Source: Halorientalis regularis (GTDB taxonomy: Archaea; Halobacteriota; Halobacteria; Halobacteriales; Haloarculaceae). From it: DNA of 64,000 nt. Shown here one piece after another: positions 1-9,449 of this stretch (positions within the stretch are counted from its first letter, which is position 1; every line of letters starts with the position of its first letter). A program made the position numbers and the translations under genes. The notes beneath the pieces are model-generated. The model was not told where the DNA came from and ran no database searches. It saw only the letters and a program-made list of their open reading frames with translations. Where the stretch lies: positions 186,001 through 250,000 of the forward strand of contig NZ_JALJCL010000005.1 of the NCBI RefSeq assembly GCF_023698535.1, given 5' to 3'.

Positions 1-183
1 TCCGTCCGGCAGACGAGACAGTGCTGTTCGGACATAGCGTATCAAGATACAGGGGCGCGAGACACAAAAGTGGACGCTAACCCGTCACAAACCGGGTTAC
101 ACGGGAGTAACGTGAACGTGGGGCAGGTCAGAGATGGGAGGAAAGTCGTACGTACCAAGAGGATCCAGAGCGCACGGGTCGAC

Positions 184-1428
184 GTGACGGACGAGTCTCT
201 CCTGTCGGGCTACGGCGGTCGGATGCTCGGCAGTCTCGCGCTGGCCTGGGCCGTGCTCCAGCTCGGCCGATTCCTGCTCTCGCCGCTCCTGCCCGCCATC
301 ATCGACGACCTGGGCATCACGACCGTGACCGCCGGGTTCGTCCTCGGGGGCTTTCAGGCGGTCTACGCGGTCGTCCAGTACCCCAGCGGCCGTCTCTCGG
401 ACCGGTTCTCGCGAGCGGCCCTGATCGTCCCCGGCCTCGCGGCGCTGACCCTCGCTTTCTTCCTGTTCGCGTGGTCGGTCTCGCCCCTGTTTTTCGTCGG
501 CGGTGCGCTCCTGCTGGGAATCGGGAAAGGGCTCTACGCGGTTCCCTCGCGGGCCCTGCTGTCGGATCTGTTCGTCGAGCGCCGCGGCCAGGCGCTCGGC
601 CTGTACGCCGCTGGCACCGACGCGGGCGGCGTGCTGGCCTCGATAGCGGCGCTGATCGTCACCGGGAGCGCGGCCGCCGATCTCGGGCCGGTCGGCGGGT
701 TCGTCCCCACGGTGCCGGGACTCTCGTGGCGGGCACCCTTCCTCCCGGTGGCCGTGGCGCTGTTCGTGCTGGGCGTGGTGTACGTCCGCTGGAATCGCGA
801 CCCTTACGACCTGGGACGGATGGACCTGGGCCTCCGGGAGACGGTCCGGCGGCTCTCGACGACGACCGCCCAGCGGGAGGCGCTGATCGCCTTCGCCCTG
901 TTTTTCTTCGTCGTCGGCGCGTGGGTCAACTTCCTGCCGACTTACCTCGCACAGGGGAAGGGGATGAGCGAATCGCTGGCGGCGGCGCTGTTCGCCGTCG
1001 TGTTCCTCGTCGGCGTCTGGGCGAAACCGCTCGCCGGACTGGTCTCCGACCGGGTGCCACGCCGGGCGGTCGGCGTCGCCGGCCTCGCGCTCGCCGTCGC
1101 GGCGCTGGTCGGCGTCGTCGTGGCGTCGCGGCTGTGGGTCGTGATCGGTGCCATCGCGCTGTTCGCGCTCGGGTACAAGGCGCTCTTTCCCGTGGCCGAC
1201 GCCGTGTTGCTGGACGCCGCCCCCGACGACAACACCGGCGGCGACCTCGGGGCCGCCCGCGCCCTCTTTCTCGGCGTCGGGGCCCTGGGGCCGGTCTACG
1301 TGGGCTCGGTCGCGGCCGCGGCCGACTACACCGTCGCCTTCGTCGGGCTGGCGGTCTGTCTACTCGTCGCCGCCGGCCTGCTGGCCCGGGGCCTGCTCCG
1401 GACACGGACGACAGCGTCGTCGGCATGA
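184..1428 (+). CDS. MFS transporter
   Basis: This is a 414-residue polytopic membrane protein of the major facilitator superfamily, with about 12 hydrophobic segments. The segment after the second helix reads GRLSDRFSR, the family's loop 2-3 motif (G-x-L-[SA]-D-R). An equivalent AGLVSDRVPRR follows the seventh helix, so the two six-helix halves are visible. The substrate cannot be predicted. I use the GTG at 184 rather than the in-frame GTG at 70, because codons between them are atypical for this genome (TTA, AGA, AGG) and the protein they would add is not membrane-like. The next gene starts 32 bases after the stop, so co-transcription is possible. Confidence 0.85.
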   Translation: MTDESLLSGYGGRMLGSLALAWAVLQLGRFLLSPLLPAIIDDLGITTVTAGFVLGGFQAVYAVVQYPSGRLSDRFSRAALIVPGLAALTLAFFLFAWSVSPLFFVGGALLLGIGKGLYAVPSRALLSDLFVERRGQALGLYAAGTDAGGVLASIAALIVTGSAAADLGPVGGFVPTVPGLSWRAPFLPVAVALFVLGVVYVRWNRDPYDLGRMDLGLRETVRRLSTTTAQREALIAFALFFFVVGAWVNFLPTYLAQGKGMSESLAAALFAVVFLVGVWAKPLAGLVSDRVPRRAVGVAGLALAVAALVGVVVASRLWVVIGAIALFALGYKALFPVADAVLLDAAPDDNTGGDLGAARALFLGVGALGPVYVGSVAAAADYTVAFVGLAVCLLVAAGLLARGLLRTRTTASSA

Positions 1429-1460
1429 CAGCTATACCCGCGGCCACCCTACACGGATGT

Positions 1461-1832
1461 ATGTTCGGTGAGACCTGGCCGGACGAACCCGACCCGCCAT
1501 TCCCGGAGTCCGTCGATCCCTTCCCCGCCTACTCGGAACCGGTTCCCGAGGAAATCGGTCGCAGAGCCCGTCCGGACACCGGTTCGGATCGTGCCTACAG
1601 CCGCGACCGCGAGGTCGTCGCCGCCGTCGAGAGCGGCTATCTCGGGCTCGTCGCGGTGTTCCGGGTCGGCCTGTTCGCGCTCGCGCTTGGCGCGTACCTG
1701 CTCGCCTTCCGCGGTGGCGGGTACTACGCACAGGTCATCACCGCCACCGGGCTCGTGACCTGCGTCTACGGCGTCCACCGCTACCTGGTGTACCGGCGGG
1801 TGCTGGCGGAGGGCGGACCGCCGGGGGAGTGA
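1461..1832 (+). CDS. small two-helix membrane protein, unknown function
   Basis: The 123-residue protein has an acidic, proline-rich N-terminus of about 60 residues, followed by two hydrophobic segments (about residues 63-82 and 88-106) joined by a short Gly-Gly-Tyr-Tyr loop. The C-terminus is short and basic. This is a common shape for haloarchaeal membrane proteins of unknown role, and I do not recognise a named family. The ATG at 1461 is the best start, because an earlier in-frame ATG lies within 35 bases of the transporter's stop and has no promoter of its own. It probably shares the transporter's transcript. Confidence 0.6.
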   Translation: MFGETWPDEPDPPFPESVDPFPAYSEPVPEEIGRRARPDTGSDRAYSRDREVVAAVESGYLGLVAVFRVGLFALALGAYLLAFRGGGYYAQVITATGLVTCVYGVHRYLVYRRVLAEGGPPGE

Positions 1833-2562
1833 GCGTCTGCGATGCGGAGCAGACCGTGACTCCATTAGTATCTGCCAGAGGGAAGCCGCTGAATACAGAG
1901 TGTGAATGCAGCACCGAGGAACGCAAATATTCACGGTGACCGCGTAGTCGTGATCCCCAGACAGAAATCGTTCCTGTCACCCTGCCATCGAAGACGGTGG
2001 TACAAACACTGACGGTCACCTACAGAGTAAATCGGAGTGACAGCTAACAGACAGAACGTACACGTGAACGGAGCGATTCAGCGGCGAGTGAGTACACGTT
2101 GGAAGAACGTGGTCATCTTCGTTGCCGCGATGTTCGTGGGAATAATGACGTATCCCGGGGAACTCGTTCACACCCCATCGTACTCGTGCTGTTGCTGATC
2201 GCGGTCGGAATCGGGAGGCACGGCTCGGAATAGTGCTTGACGGACCCTCACAGTAGATCCCTTGCAGTACGCGCTCTGTGTACCGTGGGATCCCTGTTGT
2301 CACCAGACTTCTGTCGGAGCCAGATCTGCGGACAGGTGATCGCTGCCGATCACTACTGTGCGAACTGCACCCAAAATTTCAAAAACGGCAACAATTCCAC
2401 TGGAGATCGAACCTATCCGTGCGTCAGTACGCGATCTATTCGGCAGCGCCCGCCAGTTGGTCCATCTCCGTCAGTAGCGGTGTGACCGTCCAGCGGCCGC
2501 TTCTATTGGAGAGAGAACGGGGGTTCAAAATGCATACATATGTACTGGACACAGTACGACTA
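1833..2562. other. gene-poor interval with one decayed reading frame
   Basis: This 730-base stretch is visibly less GC-rich than its surroundings and has no intact frame with haloarchaeal codon usage. The only coding trace is the broken membrane-protein frame at 2064-2233. The last 30 bases hold the likely promoter of the histidine kinase gene: a TATA-like catacata at about 2533-2540, 23-30 bases before the ATG at 2563. I see no RNA gene or insertion-sequence ends. Confidence 0.5.
2064..2233 (+). pseudogene. frameshifted remnant of a small membrane protein
   Basis: Starting at GTG 2064, the frame encodes a basic start and a hydrophobic helix containing NVVIFVAAMFVGIMTYPGEL. It then stops early, in CCC-rich sequence near 2177. 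Moving by one base at that point restores an open frame encoding PIVLVLLLIAVGIGR, which ends at TAG 2231-2233. Joined, the pieces make a plausible two-helix protein of about 56 residues. The span is 170 bases, not a multiple of three, as expected after a one-base loss or a two-base gain. It could also be chance. Confidence 0.35.
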
Positions 2563-3999
2563 ATGGAAGACGAGACGACTCCCCGAGAGAACGATAAACA
2601 CGGGGCTGACTGGTATCGGACGCTCGTTGCGGAACTAAGCGATCTCGCAACAGTCGTTGCTCCCGACGGGACGATAACGTACGTCAGTCCGGCTGTCACA
2701 CGGGTTCTCGGCTACGATCCCGACGAATTGGTTGGCCATGAGGGATACGAGTTCGTCCATCCCGAGGACCGGGAACGAAACGCCGATGCGCTGGAGACCG
2801 TTCTCTCGAATCCGTCTGAATCCGAGACTGTCGAAGTCCGGTTCCGCCACGCCGACGACTCGTGGCGCTGGATCGAAGCCACAATGCGGAATCGACTTGA
2901 CGACGAGATCATCGATGGGATTCTCCTCAGCAGTCGGGATATCACCGAGCGAAAGGAATACGAGGCCAGGGCCCAGGAACTCGCCGAAGAGTACGAAGCC
3001 CTCTTGCACAACGTCGAGGATGCTATCTTCCTCCTCAATGTCGAAGAGGGTGAGGATAGTGTCCGATTTGAATTTGAACGCCTCAGCCCTTCCTACGAGC
3101 GCCAGACCGGAATTACGACAGAGGAAGTACAGGGCCAGACGCCACGAGATGTGTTCGGCGAGGAGCAGGGAGCCGAGCTCGAAGCGAACTATCACCGTTG
3201 TGTCAACGCTGGCAAACCTATCTCGTACGAAGAGGAACTCCAGGTCGACGAGGGAGCACGTTTCTGGCAGACGAAACTCGCGCCGGTGGTCAAGGATGGT
3301 GACGTTGCGCGTCTGGTTGGGGTCACTCGGAACGTGACCGAACGCGTTGAGCGGGAAAGACAGGTACGCCAGCAGAACGAGCGCCTCGAAGAGTTTGCGA
3401 GTGTTGTTTCCCACGATTTGCGCAACCCGCTCAACGTCGCGCAGAGTCGTGCTACGCTCCTTGCCGAGCAGGCAGAAAGCGATCATCTCGATCCGCTCGT
3501 GCAGGCGCTCGACCGGATGGAGGCGATTGTCGAGGATACGTTGACGCTTGCTCGCCAGGGCAACACGATAAGCGAAACTGAGTCGATCAACTTGATTGAC
3601 CTCGTCGGGAAGTGCTGGGGGACAGTCGACACGAAGGACGCGAGCATCGAGATTGTCGACGAGATGGCCTTCCAAGGTGATCGCGACCGGTTACGGCACG
3701 TTTTCGAGAACCTGTTCCGCAACGCTGTTGAACACGGTGGGTCCGACGTGACCGTCCGTGTCGGATGTCACGATGGAGATGGGATCTACGTCGAGGACGA
3801 TGGGCCGGGAATTCCAGTCGGAGAGCGCGAGAAAGTGTTCGATCCCGGCCATTCGTCAGCACGGAGTGGGACTGGTTTCGGGTTGACCATCGTAAAACGG
3901 ATTGTGGAAGCCCATGACTGGGAGTTGTCTATAACCGATGGAGCCGATGGCGGAGCGCGGTTTGAGATCGAGATGGCGAAGCAGAAAGACTTGGCGTGA
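2563..3999 (+). CDS. PAS-PAS sensor histidine kinase
   Basis: The 478-residue protein is predicted to be soluble. PAS domain 1 covers about residues 20-140 and contains YVSPAVTRVLGYDPDELVG and the closing RDITERK. A second PAS-like domain at about 150-265 ends with RNVTERVERER. A short coiled linker leads to a HisKA domain whose phosphoacceptor His is in VVSHDLRNPLN. The HATPase domain has an N-box (NLFRNAVEHG), G1 (DDGPGIP) and G2 (GTGFGLTIVK). There is no membrane segment, so it probably senses a cytoplasmic signal. No response regulator is adjacent, which is usual for haloarchaeal kinases. The ATG at 2563 sits 23-30 bases after a TATA-like element and gives a leaderless mRNA; an in-frame ATG at 2530 overlaps that element. 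Confidence 0.85.
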   Translation: MEDETTPRENDKHGADWYRTLVAELSDLATVVAPDGTITYVSPAVTRVLGYDPDELVGHEGYEFVHPEDRERNADALETVLSNPSESETVEVRFRHADDSWRWIEATMRNRLDDEIIDGILLSSRDITERKEYEARAQELAEEYEALLHNVEDAIFLLNVEEGEDSVRFEFERLSPSYERQTGITTEEVQGQTPRDVFGEEQGAELEANYHRCVNAGKPISYEEELQVDEGARFWQTKLAPVVKDGDVARLVGVTRNVTERVERERQVRQQNERLEEFASVVSHDLRNPLNVAQSRATLLAEQAESDHLDPLVQALDRMEAIVEDTLTLARQGNTISETESINLIDLVGKCWGTVDTKDASIEIVDEMAFQGDRDRLRHVFENLFRNAVEHGGSDVTVRVGCHDGDGIYVEDDGPGIPVGEREKVFDPGHSSARSGTGFGLTIVKRIVEAHDWELSITDGADGGARFEIEMAKQKDLA

Positions 4000-4291
4000 G
4001 TGCTTGGACGAGGTCTGTCAGCGATATACCGAAAAGTTCGGTAGAAAACCGACGGTAGCGTGTACGAGATATGCGCTTTGTCTGCAGCACGACTTGCTGA
4101 ACGATACCACAATCTGATAGAACCACCAGCAGTCCGTTAGCAGACGCACTGAGCGGGGAGTTCATTCCTGTCCCAAAATCAACCACCGTCGAACGATACT
4201 GTGACAGCCCAAAACAACAGGTCGGCTCGGTCCCGGCGAACGACTGGGGCCGCCACGCTACTTTAGACACTCCCGCCCGTACCACCTGTGA

Positions 4292-5902
4292 ATGAGTGCG
4301 CTGTCCCGGCGGTTCTCGGGCGGGGTGTCCAGTCCGGAGCTGGCGGTGTTCGTCTCCGGCGTCGTCAGCATGGGGCTGGAGATTCTCGCGGGCCGGATGG
4401 TCGCCCCCCAGTTCGGGAGCAGCATCTACACATGGGGGTCGATCATCGGCGTCTTCCTCGCGGCGCTGTCGCTGGGCTACTACCAGGGCGGGAAGCGGGC
4501 CAGTCGGCGCGCCACCGAGGAGCGACTGGTCCGGGTGTTGCTCGCGACGGGGGCGTTCGTCGCCGTCCTCATCCTGGCGGGGGACCTGTTGCTGGCCGGA
4601 CTCTCGGGGTTCCCGCTCCCGCCGCGCTTTGCCTCCCTGCCCGCGGTGACGGTCCTGTTCGGCCCGCCGACGTACCTGCTGGGATTCATCAGTCCCTACG
4701 GCGCGGAACTCTCCCGGAAGGAGAGTACGGGGGCAGCCTCGGGCCACGTCTACGCGGTCGGGACCATCGGGAGCATCGTCGGCGCGTTCGGTGCGACCTT
4801 CCTGTTGATCCCATCACTTTCGGTGTCTTTGATCGGGCTCGTCTTCGGCCTCTTGCTCGTGGGCACGTCGCTCGTGATCCTCGCGCCGTCGTTCCCGCGG
4901 CGGACGGTGCTGGCGACACTCGTCGTCGGCGTCCTGCTGGTCGGCGCGGTCGCCGTGCCCTCGGCGGGGTACTCCGTCCGCGGGGAGACGGTCTACCAGA
5001 CCCAGACACCGTATCAGGAACTCGTCGTCGCGGACCTGGGCGACACGCGGACACTCTATCTGGACGGCCAGCCCCACAGCGCGATGGACCTGGAGTATCC
5101 GAACCGACACGTCTTCGAGTACACGCGCTACTTCCACGTCCCCTTTCTGCTGGGCGACTGGCGCAACGAGACGACCGCGAGCGCACCGCACCAGTCGGGC
5201 GACATCGACAGAGTCCTCTTCATCGGTGGCGGCGGGTTCACCGGCCCCAAGCGGTTCGTGAACGACTACAACGTCACCGTCGACGTGGTCGAGATCGATC
5301 CCGAGGTGATCCGCGTCGCGAAGGAGTACTTCGGTGTCGAGGAGGGGCCGCGGCTGAACATCTACAACGCCGAGGGCCGGGAGTTCCTCCGGACCACGGA
5401 CCGGACCTACGACCTGATCGTCCTCGATGCGTACAAGAAGGACAAGGTGCCCTTCCAGCTCACCACGCGGGAGTTCATGCAGTTGACCGCCGACCGACTC
5501 GACGAGGACGGCATCCTGCTGGCGAACATCATCTCCGCGCCGACGGGGCCGGCCTCGCAGTTCTACCGGGCGGAGTACAAGACGATGAACCGGGTGTACC
5601 CGCAGGTGTACAGCTTCCCGACGAGTGGCGGGTCGGTCGTCCAGAACATCGAGGTGGTCGCGACGAAATCCGACGCGCGGGTCAGCCAGGCCCAGCTCGA
5701 AGCCCGCGACGAGCGCCGTGACATCGGCATCGGGCTCTCGACGGAGTTGGCCGACTACCAGGCCGAGGTCGACACCGGCGGCGTGCCGGTCCTCACCGAC
5801 GACAGAGCGCCAGTGAACGCGCTGCTGGAGCCGATGGCCGGGCGGCGATACGTCGTCTCACAGACCGGACCGGGTGGGAACGTGACGACCGGTACAGGGT
5901 AG
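4292..5902 (+). CDS. membrane-fused spermidine synthase-like protein
   Basis: The 536-residue protein has about seven N-terminal membrane helices (residues 10-230) followed by a Rossmann-type aminopropyltransferase/methyltransferase domain. Within that domain are FIGGGGFTGPKRF (nucleotide-binding loop), VDVVEIDPEVIRVAKEYF (acidic residue for the ribose/amine part) and the active-site stretch DLIVLDAYKKDKVPFQL. Such fusions are widespread in archaea and bacteria. Aminopropyl transfer to a polyamine is the family's reference activity, but the substrate of membrane-fused forms is generally unproven. The gene stands alone, with 292 bases of non-coding sequence upstream and a convergent small gene downstream. 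Confidence 0.8.
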   Translation: MSALSRRFSGGVSSPELAVFVSGVVSMGLEILAGRMVAPQFGSSIYTWGSIIGVFLAALSLGYYQGGKRASRRATEERLVRVLLATGAFVAVLILAGDLLLAGLSGFPLPPRFASLPAVTVLFGPPTYLLGFISPYGAELSRKESTGAASGHVYAVGTIGSIVGAFGATFLLIPSLSVSLIGLVFGLLLVGTSLVILAPSFPRRTVLATLVVGVLLVGAVAVPSAGYSVRGETVYQTQTPYQELVVADLGDTRTLYLDGQPHSAMDLEYPNRHVFEYTRYFHVPFLLGDWRNETTASAPHQSGDIDRVLFIGGGGFTGPKRFVNDYNVTVDVVEIDPEVIRVAKEYFGVEEGPRLNIYNAEGREFLRTTDRTYDLIVLDAYKKDKVPFQLTTREFMQLTADRLDEDGILLANIISAPTGPASQFYRAEYKTMNRVYPQVYSFPTSGGSVVQNIEVVATKSDARVSQAQLEARDERRDIGIGLSTELADYQAEVDTGGVPVLTDDRAPVNALLEPMAGRRYVVSQTGPGGNVTTGTG

Positions 5903-5903
5903 G

Positions 5904-6098
5904 TCAGTGACGCGCGGGGACGCGCTGGGAGGCGACGCGGTAGAGTCTGACGACGACGACGCCGAGGACGAGCACGCCGACGACGCCGAGCAGGACGCCG
6001 ATAGCGGGGCTGACGAACTCGTAGACCGCGGCGGCGACGGCGAGATCGACCGCGGACAGCGGGAGGGCACGCAGTGCGGGGCGAGGGGAGGGCGCCAT
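5904..6098 (-). CDS. small membrane protein, unknown function
   Basis: The 64-residue protein has a short basic start (MAPSPRPALRALPL) and two closely spaced hydrophobic segments, the second very rich in Gly/Val/Leu. It has a basic C-terminus (RLYRVASQRVPARH). The ATG at 6098 is preferred over one at 6110, because a TATA-like cataaatc (plus-strand 6124-6131) lies about 29 bases before 6098 but only 17 before 6110. It converges on the spermidine-synthase-like gene, with one base between the stops. Confidence 0.6.
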   Translation of the reverse strand: MAPSPRPALRALPLSAVDLAVAAAVYEFVSPAIGVLLGVVGVLVLGVVVVRLYRVASQRVPARH

Positions 6099-6285
6099 CA
6101 CCTGACCCATCGGCGGATGGTCTCATAAATCTCCTCGAGTGACAAACAGGCGTTGTAGTTACCGCTTGCCTGCACGATTGCCGCCGGTGGGTCGGACGGC
6201 ACGTCCCCACCGTCGAAAGATTGAACAGACACAGCCACCTGTACTCTGGCAAGCCACCACATGGGGGGTGGCGGGGGACCGCAGG

Positions 6286-7611
6286 ATGGGGATCAGCAAT
6301 GGCATCGAGTGGCTGTTCGGCTGGCTCGGCGTCGGCCAACAGCCCCACGAGAGCTACGAGTTGACCGAGAGCGACGTATCGGCGATCGAGGACGCGGCGG
6401 CCGTCTACCGGAACTACGGCGGGGTCGTGGTACGGACGCGCCCGCCGAGGGATAGCGGCGGGATCGACGCCGCCGTCTCCCTGCTCCAGACGATCCACGA
6501 CGTGGAAGTACGGCTGGGGGTCGTCAACGAGAGCGAGCATCACGCCCACGAGATCTACGGCGACGGCGACCGGATCGCGTTCCACTGGGTGGCCCCGACC
6601 GCGGACGCCGCCGACCGGTTCGACCGCCAGGTGCGCTCGTCCTACGACGGCGTCACCGTCGCGGAGACCGACAGCGCGGTCCCGGAACTCGAAGCCGGCG
6701 AGTACGCCGCCGGCGCGAGCTTCGGACTGGCGAGGGAGTTCTGGTATCCCTTCCAGTCGCCGCTGACCGCCGGCGTGGACGGGGAGGAGCTGGCCGACCC
6801 CTACGCGGATATCGTGGCCGACGCCGCCGGCACCGACAGGGGCGGCGGGAGCGGCGACGACTGCCGCGTCCTCGTCCAGACGGTGTTCGAGCCGGCCCGG
6901 GACGCCTGGTCGCGGGGCGGTCCCTGGGGCCACGACGTGAGCGTGACCGCCTACGAACGCCGGGAGACACACCAGGAACAGAGCCTCAGCGGGGGCGTTC
7001 GGACGGTAGAACCGACCCCCCGCGAACAGGCGGTCGGCCGCCTGATCGGCGAGCAGGCCGGGGCACGGGGCTACTACGTGACGATGCGCGTCGTCGCGGT
7101 CGCGAGCGATCCCGAGACCGCCAGCCAGCGCGTCCGCCGGATCGCGGCCGGCTACGAGGCCTACACCCACCCGGCGACCGAGCAGGGCCTCGTCGCCACG
7201 CCCATCCCACCGGCGAACGTCCCCGACCTCCTCGAAGACGTGGCCGGCCGGGACCACGAGTTCTCGGCGACGGATCGGCTCACACGGCTGAACCCGACGA
7301 AGTTCCTCGTGACCGCCCCGGAACTGGCCGGGCTCTGTCACCTCCCGACCGACGCGATCAACGCGCCCGCGGTCGACTGGGCCAACATGGACGCCGGCCC
7401 GGGCGTCCCGCCGGCGGCGACCCAGATGGAAGACGTGGCCACGGCCGGCGCGGTCGAGGAGTCGGACAACCGGTTCCAGCCGGTCTCTGCCGCCGACGCC
7501 GACGTGAACGTCCCGCTGGACGCCGACAGCGGGTCGAACCGAGCGAGCGAGGGGAGTGGGACCGAGGAACCCGAAACCGGTGCAGACCGGTCCGGGGAGC
7601 GCGAGCGATGA
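6286..7611 (+). CDS. N-terminal partner of a split VirD4/HerA-like conjugation-type ATPase
   Basis: This 441-residue soluble protein precedes, and overlaps by four bases (ATGA), the ATPase gene at 7608. Two alpha/beta blocks at about residues 40-170 and 195-330 alternate with a long variable region. Residues 331-365 contain LNPTKFLVTAPELAGLCHLP. A 'T-x-x-E-L-A-x-L-x-H-L-P' stretch of this kind occurs just before the P-loop domain in single-chain TraG/VirD4-like DNA translocases (established family pattern, recalled). The last 60 residues are acidic and disordered. I infer a clamp or DNA-interaction subunit for the downstream motor. The start at ATG 6286 follows a short purine-rich stretch; an upstream in-frame ATG would add low-quality sequence. 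Confidence 0.6.
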   Translation: MGISNGIEWLFGWLGVGQQPHESYELTESDVSAIEDAAAVYRNYGGVVVRTRPPRDSGGIDAAVSLLQTIHDVEVRLGVVNESEHHAHEIYGDGDRIAFHWVAPTADAADRFDRQVRSSYDGVTVAETDSAVPELEAGEYAAGASFGLAREFWYPFQSPLTAGVDGEELADPYADIVADAAGTDRGGGSGDDCRVLVQTVFEPARDAWSRGGPWGHDVSVTAYERRETHQEQSLSGGVRTVEPTPREQAVGRLIGEQAGARGYYVTMRVVAVASDPETASQRVRRIAAGYEAYTHPATEQGLVATPIPPANVPDLLEDVAGRDHEFSATDRLTRLNPTKFLVTAPELAGLCHLPTDAINAPAVDWANMDAGPGVPPAATQMEDVATAGAVEESDNRFQPVSAADADVNVPLDADSGSNRASEGSGTEEPETGADRSGERER

Positions 7612-9449
7612 GTGACGCGACGGACGAGACGGGGCGCGGAGCGAGCGTCGAACGGATCCGGGACGCCGTCGACGCCGTCGTGACGACCCTCGACGGGCGA
7701 CAGCTGGCGGCCCCCGACCGCGAGCCCGTCGCCGAGGCGGTGCTGTCGGTGCTGGTCGTGGGCGACCGGCTCACCGTCGATAGCGTCGCCCTGCGGCACG
7801 TCCCGCCGGACGCGGACCCGAGCGCGAGCGAACTCGCGACGACGCTGGCCGAATTCGGGGACGCCTTCGACCCGACCGCGCTACGCGAGAGCGTCAGCGA
7901 CCGCGACCTCCGGCGGCTGGCGGGCCGGCTCGACGACCTCGACGAACGAGTCGCCGACGCCGAACAGTTCCCCTACGAGTTCGTCGAGACCGCGGTCGAG
8001 CACGAACACGGCCAGCCGGTCCGGTCGCTGGGGTACCGGTCGGACGACGCCGCGGACGGGAGCCTCGCCGGGGCGACCGAATCGGTGTTCGCCGGGCCCC
8101 GCGCCCGCGAGCAGATCGAACAGGTGCCACGGGAGAACCCGGACGCCCCGCTGTTCGTCGGCACCGGAACCCGCGCTGGACGGGACGCCAGCATCGAGAA
8201 GGACCACCTGTTTCGCCACCGCGCGATCTTCGGCGTCACCGGCTACGGCAAGTCGACGCTGCTGACCAACGAGTTCAAACAACTCGTCGAGGCCGGCGCA
8301 GGGGGCTGTTTCGTCGACCCGAAAGGCGACGACAGCGAGCGACTGGTCGAGATCCTACCCGAGCGCCGCCTGGACGAACTGCGCTGGCTCGAACCCGGGA
8401 GCAGCCGTGGTGCGGTCAGCGGCTTCAACTTCCTCGAACTCGATCTCGACCCGGCCGACCCGGCGTACGAGACGGCGCTGGCGGCGCTCATCGAGGACCT
8501 GGTGGCGCTTCTGGGCGTGAACGAGGTCTGGGGTCCGCACCTGAACCAGCTGGCCAGCGAGACCGTCACCGCGGTGAACGCGCACAACCGGGCGCGGCCC
8601 GACGAACCGGACCTGACGCTGGTCGATTTCGCACACCTCCTCACCGATCCGGCGGCCCGGGAGCGGTTCGCCGAGCGCGTGGCGGCCGCGGACGTCGACC
8701 TCGACCCCGACTACGCCGACCGGTTCGGCGCGGTCCCCGAGGCGACGCGGACGGCGGTGCGGGAGGCGCTGGTCCCCTGGATCGAGAACCCGATCACCCG
8801 CCGGCTGGTCGCCGCCCGGGACTCGGAGATCAGCGTGCCCCGCGCGGTCGCCGACGGGGAGATTCTGCTCGTGCGGATGGGTGGCGAGCCGAAGGAGCTG
8901 AAACGGAAGCTCTCGATGGCGGTCCTGCGCCGGATCTGGAGCGCGATCCGGGCCCGCGCCGAGCGGGATCGCCGGGACCGGGACCCGTTCTACCTGTTCT
9001 GTGACGAGTTCGACAACGTGGCGCTGGCCGACGAGACGATCACCGCGATGCTTTCCAAGAGCCGGAGTTACCGCCTCTCGCTCACCTTCTGCACGCAGTA
9101 CCCCGGCCAGCTCCCGGAGTCGGTCGTCGAGGGACTGGTCTCGAACTGCGACACGGTGGTCTCCTTCAACCCCGGCTCGCGCCGGCAGGCCGAGACCTAC
9201 AACAGTCAACTCGGTGTGGACGTGGACACGCTGACCGGCGAGTCCAACTACCACGCCTGGCTCCGGACGACGCTCTCGGAGTCGATGGAGCGGTCGGCGG
9301 CGTTCCGGGTGTACACGCATCCACCGTTCCCGCCGGTGCGGACCCGCGACGAGCGCGACCGGCTCATCGAGCGGGCGCTGGCCCGCGACGGCTGGGACCC
9401 CGTCGACGATCCGGCGACCAGCCGTCTCGACGGCGGCGATCAGGTGTAG
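7608..9449 (+). CDS. VirD4/TraG/HerA-like DNA-translocating ATPase
   Basis: The 613-residue RecA-fold motor has its Walker A at about residues 209-216 (GVTGYGKST). This is followed by GGCFVDPKGDDSERL, typical of the VirD4/TraG coupling-protein branch. Walker B is at about 463-470 (FYLFCDEFDN). Next come a sensor-like LTFCTQYPGQLPESVVEGL and an arginine-finger region, NPGSRRQAETYNSQLGV. No transmembrane segments are visible, so unlike conjugative VirD4 it is probably soluble. It is translated together with the upstream partner. No relaxase, pilin or other type IV secretion gene is nearby, so a chromosomal DNA-handling role (HerA-like) is as likely as conjugation. Its last 10 bases overlap queC tail to tail. 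Confidence 0.8.
   Translation: MSDATDETGRGASVERIRDAVDAVVTTLDGRQLAAPDREPVAEAVLSVLVVGDRLTVDSVALRHVPPDADPSASELATTLAEFGDAFDPTALRESVSDRDLRRLAGRLDDLDERVADAEQFPYEFVETAVEHEHGQPVRSLGYRSDDAADGSLAGATESVFAGPRAREQIEQVPRENPDAPLFVGTGTRAGRDASIEKDHLFRHRAIFGVTGYGKSTLLTNEFKQLVEAGAGGCFVDPKGDDSERLVEILPERRLDELRWLEPGSSRGAVSGFNFLELDLDPADPAYETALAALIEDLVALLGVNEVWGPHLNQLASETVTAVNAHNRARPDEPDLTLVDFAHLLTDPAARERFAERVAAADVDLDPDYADRFGAVPEATRTAVREALVPWIENPITRRLVAARDSEISVPRAVADGEILLVRMGGEPKELKRKLSMAVLRRIWSAIRARAERDRRDRDPFYLFCDEFDNVALADETITAMLSKSRSYRLSLTFCTQYPGQLPESVVEGLVSNCDTVVSFNPGSRRQAETYNSQLGVDVDTLTGESNYHAWLRTTLSESMERSAAFRVYTHPPFPPVRTRDERDRLIERALARDGWDPVDDPATSRLDGGDQV

Noticed and set aside
70-183. N-terminal extension of the MFS transporter
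   Set aside because: Codon usage is unlike the genome (TTA, AGA, AGG) and the residues are not membrane-like; GTG 184 is a better start.
4000-4291. Possible insertion-sequence remnant before the spermidine-synthase-like gene
   Set aside because: Lower GC and short open stretches made me suspect a decayed transposase, but I found no terminal repeats, target duplication or recognisable transposase motif.
7608-9449. Evidence for an integrated conjugative element
   Set aside because: Only the motor and its partner are present; no relaxase, integrase, attachment-site duplication or pilus gene is visible nearby.
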